Shown here one piece after another: positions 52,721-60,786 of a stretch of DNA of 64,000 bases. The position numbers and the translations under genes are program-made. The notes below the pieces were generated by a model. The model worked only from the letters and a program-made list of their open reading frames with translations, made no database searches and was not told the DNA's origin. How positions within the stretch are numbered: the first letter of the stretch is position 1; every line of letters begins with the position of its first letter. The DNA lies in assembly GCA_019244415.1 (NCBI GenBank), contig JAFASN010000030.1, positions 1-64,000 on the forward strand. The letters are read 5' to 3'. This DNA comes from Verrucomicrobiota bacterium. Its GTDB lineage: Bacteria; Verrucomicrobiota; Verrucomicrobiia; Chthoniobacterales; UBA10450.

Positions 52721-52763
52721 CGCACGAGACCAGTGGTAATCGCGCGCGGCGGCGAGCTACTTT
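52721..52763 (+). promoter_or_regulatory. Repeated promoter region, copy 1, before the PEP-CTERM gene
   Basis: Bases 52721-52747 match 53744-53770 with a single mismatch (27 bases, beginning CGCACGAGACCAGT). A TACTTT (-10-like) follows at 52758-52763, 18 bases after a poor -35 (TGGTAA). The single difference destroys the TTG of the -35 seen in copy 2. Confidence 0.65.
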
Positions 52764-52842
52764 TATATGCAAAGATGGTTTAACGTTGGGGCGGAGAAGA
52801 ATTTGCTTGCTACTAAGCAGGTATTTTGCGCAGTCTGTTCAG

Positions 52843-53712
52843 ATGAACTTGCTTCACACCGGGCTCCGGGTTTCGCTTGCGTCTCTTCTCTTGCTAGCCG
52901 GCAGCATCTCGGCGCGCGCACAGATTTCTTTCGTGGACCTGTACCATACGAATGTTCTTAGCCAGACCGCAGACGGTAGCGCCGGGGTCAGTTACAACTA
53001 TTCCTACGCCGGCCTCGATCTCTTTTCTCAAACAGCGAACGAATACACGACCGTGCAGACGTTTTATCCAGGAGCGGGTTCGCCAGTAACACTCGCGAAC
53101 GACGATCCGAATGATGCGACGCATTACGAATATTCAGCCAGCTTTACCTCTCAGAACGCGATGAACACGGCTTTCCCGACAGGAACTTACTCGTATGCCG
53201 CGAATGGTGGCGGCCCGTCCGCTACGACCATGATTAACTATGCCAACGATGCCTATCCTGCCACTCAACCGTATTTAGCCGGCACCACTTATTCCAGCCT
53301 GCAGGGCATGAACTCGGCTGCGAGTTTCACTTTTCAGTTAAGTCCATTCACGAAAGACGCGTCTGCTACCAGCGCATACATTTTCTTGAACATCTTCAAC
53401 AGCCTCACTGGCAACGTAGTTTTCAGCGCCAACTTTCTCAGTCCAAGCACGACCAGCGTGTCAATGCCGGCTAATACCTTGCAGCCTGGCACCGCATACG
53501 TCTTCGACCTCGATTACTCCGATCGCGTCCTCGTATCCAGTCCAGGCGCCGACTACGATGCCACGCTCGGGTTTGATATCCGCACCGATGGGAATTTCAC
53601 CACCGCCATTCCCGAACCAGCCGTCTCACTGTTTGTCTTAGCGGGAATCGGAGCTTTTCTGCTTCGTCGCGTCAAAAAGGGCAGAACGATTGCGGCTTCG
53701 TTGCGCAAGTGA
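52843..53712 (+). CDS. PEP-CTERM sorting domain protein
   Basis: The 289-residue exported protein has a signal peptide (residues about 1-26, LLLAGSISARAQ). The Ser/Thr/Asn/Tyr-rich body looks like all-beta structure (YSYAANGGGPSATTMINYAN). The C-terminal tail is IPEPAVSLFVLAGIGAFLLR followed by RVKKGR. The PEP motif, hydrophobic helix and basic end are the exosortase sorting signal. The ATG at 52843 is chosen because it starts the signal peptide; the longer frame from 52672 crosses a terminator and promoter. Confidence 0.9.
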   Translation: MNLLHTGLRVSLASLLLLAGSISARAQISFVDLYHTNVLSQTADGSAGVSYNYSYAGLDLFSQTANEYTTVQTFYPGAGSPVTLANDDPNDATHYEYSASFTSQNAMNTAFPTGTYSYAANGGGPSATTMINYANDAYPATQPYLAGTTYSSLQGMNSAASFTFQLSPFTKDASATSAYIFLNIFNSLTGNVVFSANFLSPSTTSVSMPANTLQPGTAYVFDLDYSDRVLVSSPGADYDATLGFDIRTDGNFTTAIPEPAVSLFVLAGIGAFLLRRVKKGRTIAASLRK

Positions 53713-53743
53713 TCTAACGAATCGTCGATTTGTTGCATCGCGG

Positions 53744-53784
53744 CGCACGAGACCAGTTGTAATCGCGCGCAGCTGGTCTACTTT
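53744..53784 (+). promoter_or_regulatory. Repeated promoter region, copy 2, before rplT
   Basis: The repeat copy at 53744-53770 contains TTGTAA (53757-53762), and after 16 bases TACTTT (53779-53784) follows, a plausible sigma-70-type promoter about 125 bases upstream of rplT. GACCAG and CTGGTC also form a 6-base inverted pair overlapping it. Confidence 0.65.
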
Positions 53785-53908
53785 CCCCGTCCGGTTCGCC
53801 CGAACCGAGATCTGCACACCTGATCGCTCAATGGCGGTCGCATCAGCACGCGAGGTCGCGCAGATGAGTACATGAGAACAGCGCGCTGAAAGAACTCCGG
53901 AGAATAAC

Positions 53909-54289
53909 ATGCCACGAGCAACAAATGCACCTGCCAGCCGCGAGCGGCGGCGGCGCGTGTTGAAGAAAGCCAAAGGGTACCGCGGTCGCAGATCGAAGCT
54001 TTTCCGTTACGCCAAGGACGCGACGATGAAAGGTCAGTACTGGGCTTATCGCGACCGTAAGACGCGCAAACGCAATTTCCGCATGCTCTGGATTCAACGG
54101 CTGAACGCCGCCGTACGGGCGAACGGACTGACTTACAGCCGATTCGCTGAAGGTTTAAAAGCGGCAGGTATTGGCCTCGACCGCAAGATTCTGGCCGAGC
54201 TGGCCGTGAGCGATGAAAAAACGTTCGACGCGATCATCGAGCAGGCGAAGAACGCGTTGGGAAGCAAGCAGCAGGCGAAGGCTGCGTGA
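53909..54289 (+). CDS. rplT: 50S ribosomal protein bL20
   Basis: The 126-residue protein has the bL20 sequence: MPRATNAPASRERRRRVLKK, AKGYRGRRSKLFRYAKDATM and RDRKTRKRNFRMLWIQRLNA. It organises 23S rRNA early in large-subunit assembly. CCGGAG lies 8-13 bases upstream of the ATG. In many bacteria it follows infC and rpmI; here neither lies in front of it. It is followed by pheS and pheT, the usual downstream order. The 196-base leader could hold an autoregulatory site. Confidence 0.96.
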   Translation: MPRATNAPASRERRRRVLKKAKGYRGRRSKLFRYAKDATMKGQYWAYRDRKTRKRNFRMLWIQRLNAAVRANGLTYSRFAEGLKAAGIGLDRKILAELAVSDEKTFDAIIEQAKNALGSKQQAKAA

Positions 54290-54350
54290 GCTCATCGGCG
54301 CTGCCGCCGAATTCCGCGCCCACCGCTGAGGCTGGTTACCTCATCGCAAG

Positions 54351-55367
54351 GTGATGCATCCACTTGAGGAATTGCGCGAGAGAGCGCTCGCGCAGATCGC
54401 CTCGGCTGCGGACGAGCGCGCGCTCGAGGCCGTGCGCGTGCAATTTCTCGGCCGGCAGGGCAGCGTTTCGCAATGGGGCGAAACGATGAAGACACTGCCG
54501 AAAGAGCAAAAGCCAATCGTCGGCAAACTGCTCAATGAAGTACGGCAGGCAATCACGGCGGCAATTGAACAGCGGGTTGAGTACTTTCGCGCCGAACGGG
54601 AATCGGCAGCCGTTGCTTCCATCGACATCTCGCTTCCGGGCACACAGCACGAGCGCGGCAGCCTCCATCCCCTTACCCAGATGCTTGATCGCGCCATTGG
54701 CATTTTCCGCCGCATGGGTTTTGCGCTCGCCGAAGGTCCGGACGTCGAGACGGAATGGCACTGCTTTGATGCGCTCAACACGCCGCCCGATCACCCGGCG
54801 CGCAACGAGCAGGACACGTTCTTTTTGCCCGATGGCCGCGTCCTGCGCACCCACACGTCCACCGTGCAAATCCGCAGCATGGAATCGCAACGGCCGCCAA
54901 TCCGCGTCATCGCGCCCGGCGCCGCGTTCCGGCGGGATGAAGTGGATGCGACGCACAGCGCGCAATTCCACCAGATTGAAGGATTGTATGTGGACGAAGA
55001 CGTGAGCGTTGCTGATTTGAAAGGCGCGCTCGAGTTTTTCCTGCACGAGCTGTTTGGCGCCGACGCCGCCATTCGCTTTCGTCCGCATTTTTTCCCGTTC
55101 ACCGAGCCGAGTTTCGAGATCGACGTGAAATCGAAGGCGCTGAAAGCGGGCGAGAAATGGATCGAAGTTGCCGGCTGCGGCATGGTGCATCCGGCCGTGT
55201 TTGAAGCGGTCGATAAATCGCGCGGCGATGACGCCTACAATCCTGAGAAATGGAGCGGCTACGCTTTCGGTCTGGGCATGGATCGGCTGGCGATGATCCT
55301 TTTCGATGTACCGGATATCCGCTTCTTCGCGCAAAATGATCTGCGCTTTCTGCGCCAGTTCGCATGA
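54351..55367 (+). CDS. pheS: Phenylalanyl-tRNA synthetase alpha subunit
   Basis: The 338-residue class II synthetase subunit has an N-terminal coiled coil that contacts the tRNA, then the catalytic core. Motif 2 lies in VIAPGAAFRRDEVDATHSAQ followed by FHQIEGLYVDED. Motif 3 lies in YAFGLGMDRLAMILFDVPDI. GPDVETEWHCFDALNTPPDH and FRPHFFPFTEPSFEID are further signatures. It charges tRNA-Phe as an alpha2beta2 enzyme with PheT. The start is GTG at 54351 or ATG at 54354. A palindromic repeat separates it from pheT. Confidence 0.97.
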   Translation: MMHPLEELRERALAQIASAADERALEAVRVQFLGRQGSVSQWGETMKTLPKEQKPIVGKLLNEVRQAITAAIEQRVEYFRAERESAAVASIDISLPGTQHERGSLHPLTQMLDRAIGIFRRMGFALAEGPDVETEWHCFDALNTPPDHPARNEQDTFFLPDGRVLRTHTSTVQIRSMESQRPPIRVIAPGAAFRRDEVDATHSAQFHQIEGLYVDEDVSVADLKGALEFFLHELFGADAAIRFRPHFFPFTEPSFEIDVKSKALKAGEKWIEVAGCGMVHPAVFEAVDKSRGDDAYNPEKWSGYAFGLGMDRLAMILFDVPDIRFFAQNDLRFLRQFA

Positions 55368-55370
55368 ACT

Positions 55371-55464
55371 CGTCATCCCCTGTGAAGTCGAGGGATCCCG
55401 TTGCGAAGTGGAAAGGTAACTCGGCGGGATTGTTCGACTGGGCTTGGCTCCGCTCGGAATGACG
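55371..55464. repeat. Palindromic dispersed repeat, copy B, between pheS and pheT
   Basis: The 94-base element starts CGTCATCCCCTGTGAAGTCG and ends CTCCGCTCGGAATGACG. Its inverted arms are related to copies A and C. It starts 3 bases after the pheS stop codon and ends 10 bases before the pheT ATG, so it should form a hairpin in the pheST messenger next to the pheT ribosome-binding site. Confidence 0.9.
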
Positions 55465-55474
55465 AGGTGGTGAG

Positions 55475-57877
55475 ATGAAATTTTCCGTTAACTGGCTGCG
55501 CGAATTTGTCGATTTGCCCCTGAGTACGGAGGTACTCACGGATCTGCTCACGATGAGCGGCATCGAGATGGAGCAAATCGAGCAGCGCGGCGGGAATTTC
55601 GACAATGTGATCGTCGCGCAGATCACGGCGTCGAAGCAGCACCCGAATGCCGACCGGCTAAGCGTTTGCGAAGTGAACGACGGCAGCGGCAACGCGCGCC
55701 AGATCGTCTGCGGAGCGAAGAATTACAAAACGGGAGACAAGGTTCCGCTGGCGCTGCCTGGCGCGGAGTTGCCGAACGGATTGAAGATCCGCGCCAGCAA
55801 ACTGCGCGGCGTGGAGAGCAACGGCATGCTGTGCAGCGCCATCGAGCTTGGCCTCGGCGAAGAGGCGAGCGGCCTGCTCATTCTTTCACCGGAGACAAAG
55901 ATCGGTGCACCGCTGCGCGAAGTTTTTCCGCCAGACACAATCATCGACGTCGAGATCACGCCGAACCGCGGTGACTTGCTCAGTCATCTCGGACTGGCGC
56001 GCGAAATCGGCGCGCTGTCATCCCGAGCGAAGTCGAGGGATCCCGTGGAAGTCAGCTTAAAGGTAACGCTCCGGGGTTCCTCGACTCCGCTTGGCTCCGC
56101 TCAGGATGACATAACCATTTCCGCGTTGCGAGAATGTCCATTTTACTCCATTCAGCGCATCGAGAATGTGCGCGTCGGGAGAAGCCCTGATTGGCTGCGG
56201 GCGAAGATCGAGAGCGTTGGGATTCGTTCGATCAACAACGTCGTTGATGTGTCCAATTTCGTCATGCTTGAGCTGGGCCAGCCGACGCATGCGTTCGATG
56301 CGGCGAAGTTGCGCGGCACAATCAATGTGCGACTCGCACGCGAGGGGGAAACGCTTCTGGCGCTCGACGGGCGCACGTATTCGCTGCGACCGAATCAGGT
56401 CGTGATCGCGGATACTGAACGCGCCATCGGTCTGGGCGGAGTGATGGGCGGCGAAGAATCGGGCGTGAGTACAACGACCACGTCGGTGCTGCTGGAAAGC
56501 GCGTACTTTTCGCCCGGCAGCATCCGGCGCACAGCTCGCGAACTGAACCTGCCTAGCGATGCAAGTTACCGTTTTGAACGTGGCGTTGATCCGCAGATGA
56601 TTTTGCGGGCATCAAAACGCGCGACCGCAATCATCTGCGAAATCGCCGGTGGCACCGCCAAAGAGATGAGCATCGCCGGAGAACTGCCGGGTAATCCGGC
56701 GGACATATCGTTGCGTTACGAACGAGTGGACCGGGTGCTCGGAAGCCATATTGAGCCACAAGCAGCCGATGGAATTCTCACATGCTTCGGGCTGGAAAAA
56801 GCGAATGATTCGAGCACGAGCGTGAGTACGAGCACGTGGAAAATCCCGAGCTACCGGCGCGACTTGCAGCGCGAGATTGACCTGATCGAGGAGATTGCGC
56901 GAGCGCACGGTATTAACAAAATCCCGAGCGCGGATCGCAGTCGCTTTACCGCATCGAGCGAAGCGGACCGGCAATATGACTTCGAGTCGCAAATCCGGCG
57001 GGAGCTGGTTGCGCTTGGCTTCAATGAAGCGCGTACTTCGGCGCTGATCGCGCGCGGCGAGCTGGCACGCGCGAGTGGCGCGGTCGAGCTGCGCAATCCG
57101 CTCACAGAAGACCACGTTGCGCTCCGTACGAGCCTGGTGCCGGGCCTGCTCGCTGGCGTTGCCCGTAACGCACGCGCCGGAGCGGAACGAATCGCACTGT
57201 TTGAAATCGGGAACATTTTCGCCGCAATGACGGGCGAGCAGAAACGCTCGCTCGCGATCGTTCTGAGCGGGAACGTGCAATCGAAGAAGAGCTGGCGCGG
57301 CGCTGAGTACAGGCACTTTGATTTTTTTGACCTGAAAGGAGTGCTCGAATCGTTGTTTTCGGCGAGGGCGGACGAGCGTGAGTACAGGCGCACGGAACGC
57401 AGCGGGTTTGCGCTCGCAGCGGCGATTTCGTCTGGCGAAAAGACGATCGGCTTTGTCGGGCAACTTGCATCGGCGGAGGCGAACGCGCTCGATGCAAGCG
57501 CGCCGGTACTCGTGGCGGAAGTCGATCTCGCGGAACTCGCGCGAACACGAAAAACGGCTGCGGCATTCAGCGAAATGGAGCGTCACCCGTCGATCCGGCG
57601 AGATATCGCGATGTTTGTGCCGCGGCACGTAACGCACGCCGACATCTCGCGTGTGATCTCTTCGGGGGACGAGCCGCTGCTCGAGCGGGTGGAGTTATTC
57701 GATCTGTTCAGCGAAAAAGATGTGGCGGCAAACGAGAGGCAGGCACGAAAGTCGCTGGCGTATTCATTGACATATCGCGGCAAAAACCGCACACTCACAA
57801 ACGAGGAAGTGAGTGCGGCGCACGCGCGGATTCGCGAGCGGCTGCGAAGGGAAATTGGAGCGCAATTGCGCGAGTAG
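55475..57877 (+). CDS. pheT: Phenylalanyl-tRNA synthetase beta subunit with in-frame repeat insertion
   Basis: The 800-residue subunit has all the expected parts. An N-terminal start MKFSVNWLREFVDLPL leads to the EMAP-like tRNA-binding domain (CGAKNYKTGDKVPLALPGAE). The editing B3/B4 domain shows NNVVDVSNFVMLELGQPTHA, and the B5 domain is followed by a catalytic-like core (AFSEMERHPSIRRDIAMFVP). The C-terminal anticodon-binding domain shows VELFDLFSEKDVAANERQAR and SLAYSLTYRGKNRTLTNEEV. Residues about 181-213 (SSRAKSRDPVEVSLK onward) are encoded by a 96-base dispersed repeat and sit in the linker between the tRNA-binding and editing domains. The frame is intact around it. Confidence 0.96.
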   Translation: MKFSVNWLREFVDLPLSTEVLTDLLTMSGIEMEQIEQRGGNFDNVIVAQITASKQHPNADRLSVCEVNDGSGNARQIVCGAKNYKTGDKVPLALPGAELPNGLKIRASKLRGVESNGMLCSAIELGLGEEASGLLILSPETKIGAPLREVFPPDTIIDVEITPNRGDLLSHLGLAREIGALSSRAKSRDPVEVSLKVTLRGSSTPLGSAQDDITISALRECPFYSIQRIENVRVGRSPDWLRAKIESVGIRSINNVVDVSNFVMLELGQPTHAFDAAKLRGTINVRLAREGETLLALDGRTYSLRPNQVVIADTERAIGLGGVMGGEESGVSTTTTSVLLESAYFSPGSIRRTARELNLPSDASYRFERGVDPQMILRASKRATAIICEIAGGTAKEMSIAGELPGNPADISLRYERVDRVLGSHIEPQAADGILTCFGLEKANDSSTSVSTSTWKIPSYRRDLQREIDLIEEIARAHGINKIPSADRSRFTASSEADRQYDFESQIRRELVALGFNEARTSALIARGELARASGAVELRNPLTEDHVALRTSLVPGLLAGVARNARAGAERIALFEIGNIFAAMTGEQKRSLAIVLSGNVQSKKSWRGAEYRHFDFFDLKGVLESLFSARADEREYRRTERSGFALAAAISSGEKTIGFVGQLASAEANALDASAPVLVAEVDLAELARTRKTAAAFSEMERHPSIRRDIAMFVPRHVTHADISRVISSGDEPLLERVELFDLFSEKDVAANERQARKSLAYSLTYRGKNRTLTNEEVSAAHARIRERLRREIGAQLRE
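56016..56111. repeat. Palindromic dispersed repeat, copy C, in frame inside pheT
   Basis: The element is 96 bases, exactly 32 codons. It starts TGTCATCCCGAGCGAAGTCG and ends CCGCTCAGGATGACA. It shares its arms with copies A and B. It inserts 32 residues without a stop codon into the PheT linker. Confidence 0.92.
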
Positions 57878-57908
57878 TTCTTTTGAAATAGCCGCGGTGG
57901 GCGGTTGA

Positions 57909-57945
57909 GAGTCGAGGCGAAAACCAGCGCTTTTTGTCTCGGCTC
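57909..57945. other. Long hairpin after pheT
   Basis: GAGTCGAGGCGAAAA and TTTTTGTCTCGGCTC pair along 15 positions, three of them G-U, around a CCAGCGC loop, 31 bases after the pheT stop. No T-run follows the right arm, so it may protect the 3' end of the pheST messenger rather than terminate it. Confidence 0.55.
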
Positions 57946-57960
57946 TGAACCGGCGACTGC

Positions 57961-58187
57961 GGTACTTTGCCCTGCGGTGTTCGAGATACAGGCGAGATTC
58001 CCGAACCGATAAAAACTCAAAGGAGGCTAAGTCGCGCCTTGGGGAATATGGCATGCCTACTTACAGGAAGTCAGACGCTCTCGCGACGGTCATCCGCCCG
58101 TTACCGAAAGGGAACGGGTAATCTCCCTAACGGCACAAGCGGGGTATTTTTTAAGGCCCGAATCGCGGCAGCGATTCGGGCTTTCTC
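57961..58187 (+). promoter_or_regulatory. Long structured leader upstream of secretin, ending in a terminator
   Basis: The 485 bases between pheT and the secretin start hold no intact long gene. From a GGTACTTTGC word at 57960 the sequence has ATTCCC paired with GGGAAT (about 57998-58046), an AAAGGAGG with no start codon at normal distance, and a CCCGTT/AACGGG hairpin (about 58107-58118). A perfect intrinsic terminator closes it. A 22-codon frame (58053-58121, MPTYRKSDALATVIRPLPKG) lies inside. This could be a riboswitch-like or attenuating leader, or a separate small RNA. It does not match any riboswitch consensus I know. Confidence 0.5.
58156..58187 (+). terminator. Strong intrinsic terminator in the secretin leader
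   Basis: GCCCGAATCGC and GCGATTCGGGC form a perfect 11-base stem with a GGCA loop, followed by TTTCTC. It is 175 bases upstream of the secretin start, so transcription entering from pheT should mostly stop here unless anti-terminated. Confidence 0.9.
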
Positions 58188-58211
58188 ATGCTCGGGATGC
58201 AATCCACGACG

Positions 58212-58246
<35 letters not shown>

Positions 58247-58362
58247 GAAGAGGAAGAGAGAAGCAAGACTGCCTGCCGCCGCGTTTTTTCGGCTCGAAAA
58301 AGCGCCGCGCGGCGTTCTACAAGATTGACCTCCGCGCGCGTTCCCGTTACGCTGGCAATCCT

Positions 58363-60786
58363 TTGAGATCACGTTCCCCGATCGTCCTAATAAGCCTCGT
58401 CACCGGCGCCGCGAGCGCGTTTGCGCAGACGGTTCACATCGCGCCGAAAGCGAGCAGTTCGCCTTCGCGGCGCATCGCCCAAATCCAGGCGCTCGCCACG
58501 CCCCCCACCCAGCCCGGCCCGAACAATCCCGCGCCGCCGGGGCCGCCCGCCTCCGGCGTTGGCCAGCCGGCCACCGGCACGCCCGCTGCCACCTCGGACA
58601 TGGTGAAACTTCAGTTCCCAAACAGTGACGTGCAGGACGTGCTTCGCTTCTACGAACAGCTCACCGGCAAACGCGTTGTCACCGATAACTTCGTGCAGGG
58701 CAAAGTGAACATCACCGTGGCGGGAAGCGTGCCGCGCGATGAAGCCCAGCGCATCATCGAGATGAATCTGCTCATGAACGGCTTCTCCCTCATTCCGGCC
58801 GAGCCTGACATCGTGAAAGTACTCGGCCCGAGCAAAAACCCCCGCGCCTCGGGCATTCCCATCGTTTCCGATCCGGCGGACATCCCGCCGGGTGAACACG
58901 TCATCTCGTACGTATTCAAGTTGCGCTATGCTGATCCGACCGAGCTTCAGCAGGTACTCACGACTTATCTCGCGGGTGGCGCGGCCAATCCGTACTCATC
59001 CGTGCTCGCGCTGCCGAAGTCCTCCAGTCTGGTCGTCACCGAAAGCTCTACCGTGATTCGCGCGATCTCGAAGATCATCGATCAGATCGATGTCGAGCCG
59101 GCGGAAGTTGTGAGCGAGTTCATCCCACTTCAGCGCGCTGATGCGACGAAAGTCGTGGACATGCTCAAGGACATCTTCGAGAAAAGCGACCAGAACCGCA
59201 CTGGCCCCGGTGGAGTGAATCCCGGCGGCGTTCGCAACGTGCGCGGCATCGTGCCAAATCAGCCCGTGCCGCAGCCAGTGGGAGAAGATATTGCGGCGAC
59301 CGGCCTCTCGGAAGACTCAGTGATTGTAGGCAAGATCAAGATTGCCGCGGATGTGCGCACCAACCGGATTCACGTCATCACGCGGCCGATAAACCTGCCG
59401 TTCGTCCGCCGATTGATCGAGGAGTTTGATGCCAACGTGCAGTTTGCCAAGCCGGTCACGCGTCCTCTGCGCTACATTTCGGCTAGCGATGTTTTGCCGG
59501 TGCTCGTCCAAGCGCTGACCGAGCCGGGCCAGAATGAGCAAGGCGCAAGCGGCGGCACGGCTGGACCGCAGGCTGGCCCAACGCCTCAGCGGGCAAGTAA
59601 TCCCACCGCGACGAATCCGTACAATCCGGGCGAAAGCAGCACCGCTAGCGGCAGCAATCTGAACATTTCCGAGGAACTCTCCACTCAACCAGTCGATACC
59701 GCGCCAAAATCGGCCCAGGTGGGCAATACCAAACTGATCGCGGATCAACGCGCCAACACAATCATCATCATGGGCAACCGCGAGTCGGTGGTGAAAGTGC
59801 AGAAGATCCTCGACGAGATGGACGTCAAAGCTCCGCAGGTAACCCTCAGCACGGTCATCGGCGAACTTAGCCTCAACAACGACGAAGAATTCGGGGTCGA
59901 TTATTTCCTCACTCTCCAAAGGCAGCACGGCGGAAGAGGCGGCATAGGGTTCAGTTCGAATAACAGCGGCACCGCGGCTACCAGCATCGTCGATCCTTCC
60001 AGCCTGATTAACTTCACTCAACTTGCCGCGGCAGCTACGAGCGGCACAAATGTGTATCTCGCTGCTGGAAACACCCTGAAAGCGATCGTGAGTTTGCTTG
60101 ATTCGACCGGTCGCTTCAAAACGATTTCGCGGCCAACGGTGTTCACGAGCAACAATAAAAAAGCGATTATTGCGAGCGGCGAGGAAGTGCCTGTTCCTGT
60201 TAATTCAATCACTGCTCCGGTGGGTTCCGTAGTGACAGGTTCGCCTGGCACAACGACGACCGCCCCGTTCGCAACGTCTTCGAACATCGAATACAAGAAG
60301 GTTGCGCTGCAACTTGAGGTCGTGCCGCTTATTAACTCTGAAAAGGAGGTTTCGCTCGATATTCTACAGAAGATCGACAGCCTCGGAGCGGATGTGCAGA
60401 TCGACAACAACAAGATTCCGACAATTCAGACGCGCTATATCCGAACGAACGTTTCGGCTCCAAACTGCTCGACCATCGTTTTAGGCGGTCTGATTCAGGA
60501 GCAGCTAATGCGCAACACGTCAGGGATTCCAATCTTGGATCGGCTTCCGCTCGTCGGTGCACTGTTTCGTAACACAACCAAAAGCAAGCAGCGGAGCGAG
60601 TTGATTGTCCTCATGCGCCCGGAAGTCTCCTTAACGAAGCTCGATCTGTACCGGCTCCGTCAAAAGAATGAAGATCGGACGCACTTTGGGCCAGAACTGG
60701 AACAGGACGATTGTCCGGACTGCCCGAAGCCCGGAGATGGGAAACAGCTTCCACCGCCCGATGTTCCGTCGGCAAAAGGTCTATGA
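58363..60786 (+). CDS. GspD/PilQ-type outer-membrane secretin
   Basis: The roughly 807-residue protein starts at a TTG that gives a good signal peptide (PIVLISLVTGAASAFAQ). N-domains follow: VKLQFPNSDVQDVLRFYEQL (N0-like), then repeated N1/N2-type modules (FKLRYADPTELQQVLTTYLA, FIPLQRADATKVVDMLKDIF, TRPLRYISASDVLPVLVQAL), with Gly/Asn/Pro-rich linkers. The secretin barrel spans about residues 480-780, with SRPTVFTSNNKKAIIASGEE and CSTIVLGGLIQEQLMRNTSG followed by IPILDRLPLVGALF. It forms the outer-membrane ring of a type II secretion or type IV pilus-like system. Its stop overlaps the next gene's ATG. Confidence 0.94.
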   Translation: MRSRSPIVLISLVTGAASAFAQTVHIAPKASSSPSRRIAQIQALATPPTQPGPNNPAPPGPPASGVGQPATGTPAATSDMVKLQFPNSDVQDVLRFYEQLTGKRVVTDNFVQGKVNITVAGSVPRDEAQRIIEMNLLMNGFSLIPAEPDIVKVLGPSKNPRASGIPIVSDPADIPPGEHVISYVFKLRYADPTELQQVLTTYLAGGAANPYSSVLALPKSSSLVVTESSTVIRAISKIIDQIDVEPAEVVSEFIPLQRADATKVVDMLKDIFEKSDQNRTGPGGVNPGGVRNVRGIVPNQPVPQPVGEDIAATGLSEDSVIVGKIKIAADVRTNRIHVITRPINLPFVRRLIEEFDANVQFAKPVTRPLRYISASDVLPVLVQALTEPGQNEQGASGGTAGPQAGPTPQRASNPTATNPYNPGESSTASGSNLNISEELSTQPVDTAPKSAQVGNTKLIADQRANTIIIMGNRESVVKVQKILDEMDVKAPQVTLSTVIGELSLNNDEEFGVDYFLTLQRQHGGRGGIGFSSNNSGTAATSIVDPSSLINFTQLAAAATSGTNVYLAAGNTLKAIVSLLDSTGRFKTISRPTVFTSNNKKAIIASGEEVPVPVNSITAPVGSVVTGSPGTTTTAPFATSSNIEYKKVALQLEVVPLINSEKEVSLDILQKIDSLGADVQIDNNKIPTIQTRYIRTNVSAPNCSTIVLGGLIQEQLMRNTSGIPILDRLPLVGALFRNTTKSKQRSELIVLMRPEVSLTKLDLYRLRQKNEDRTHFGPELEQDDCPDCPKPGDGKQLPPPDVPSAKGL

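Noticed and set aside
57961-58155. Secretin leader as a cyclic-di-GMP (GEMM) riboswitch
   Set aside because: The conserved GEMM core words and tetraloop receptor are not present. I leave the class open.
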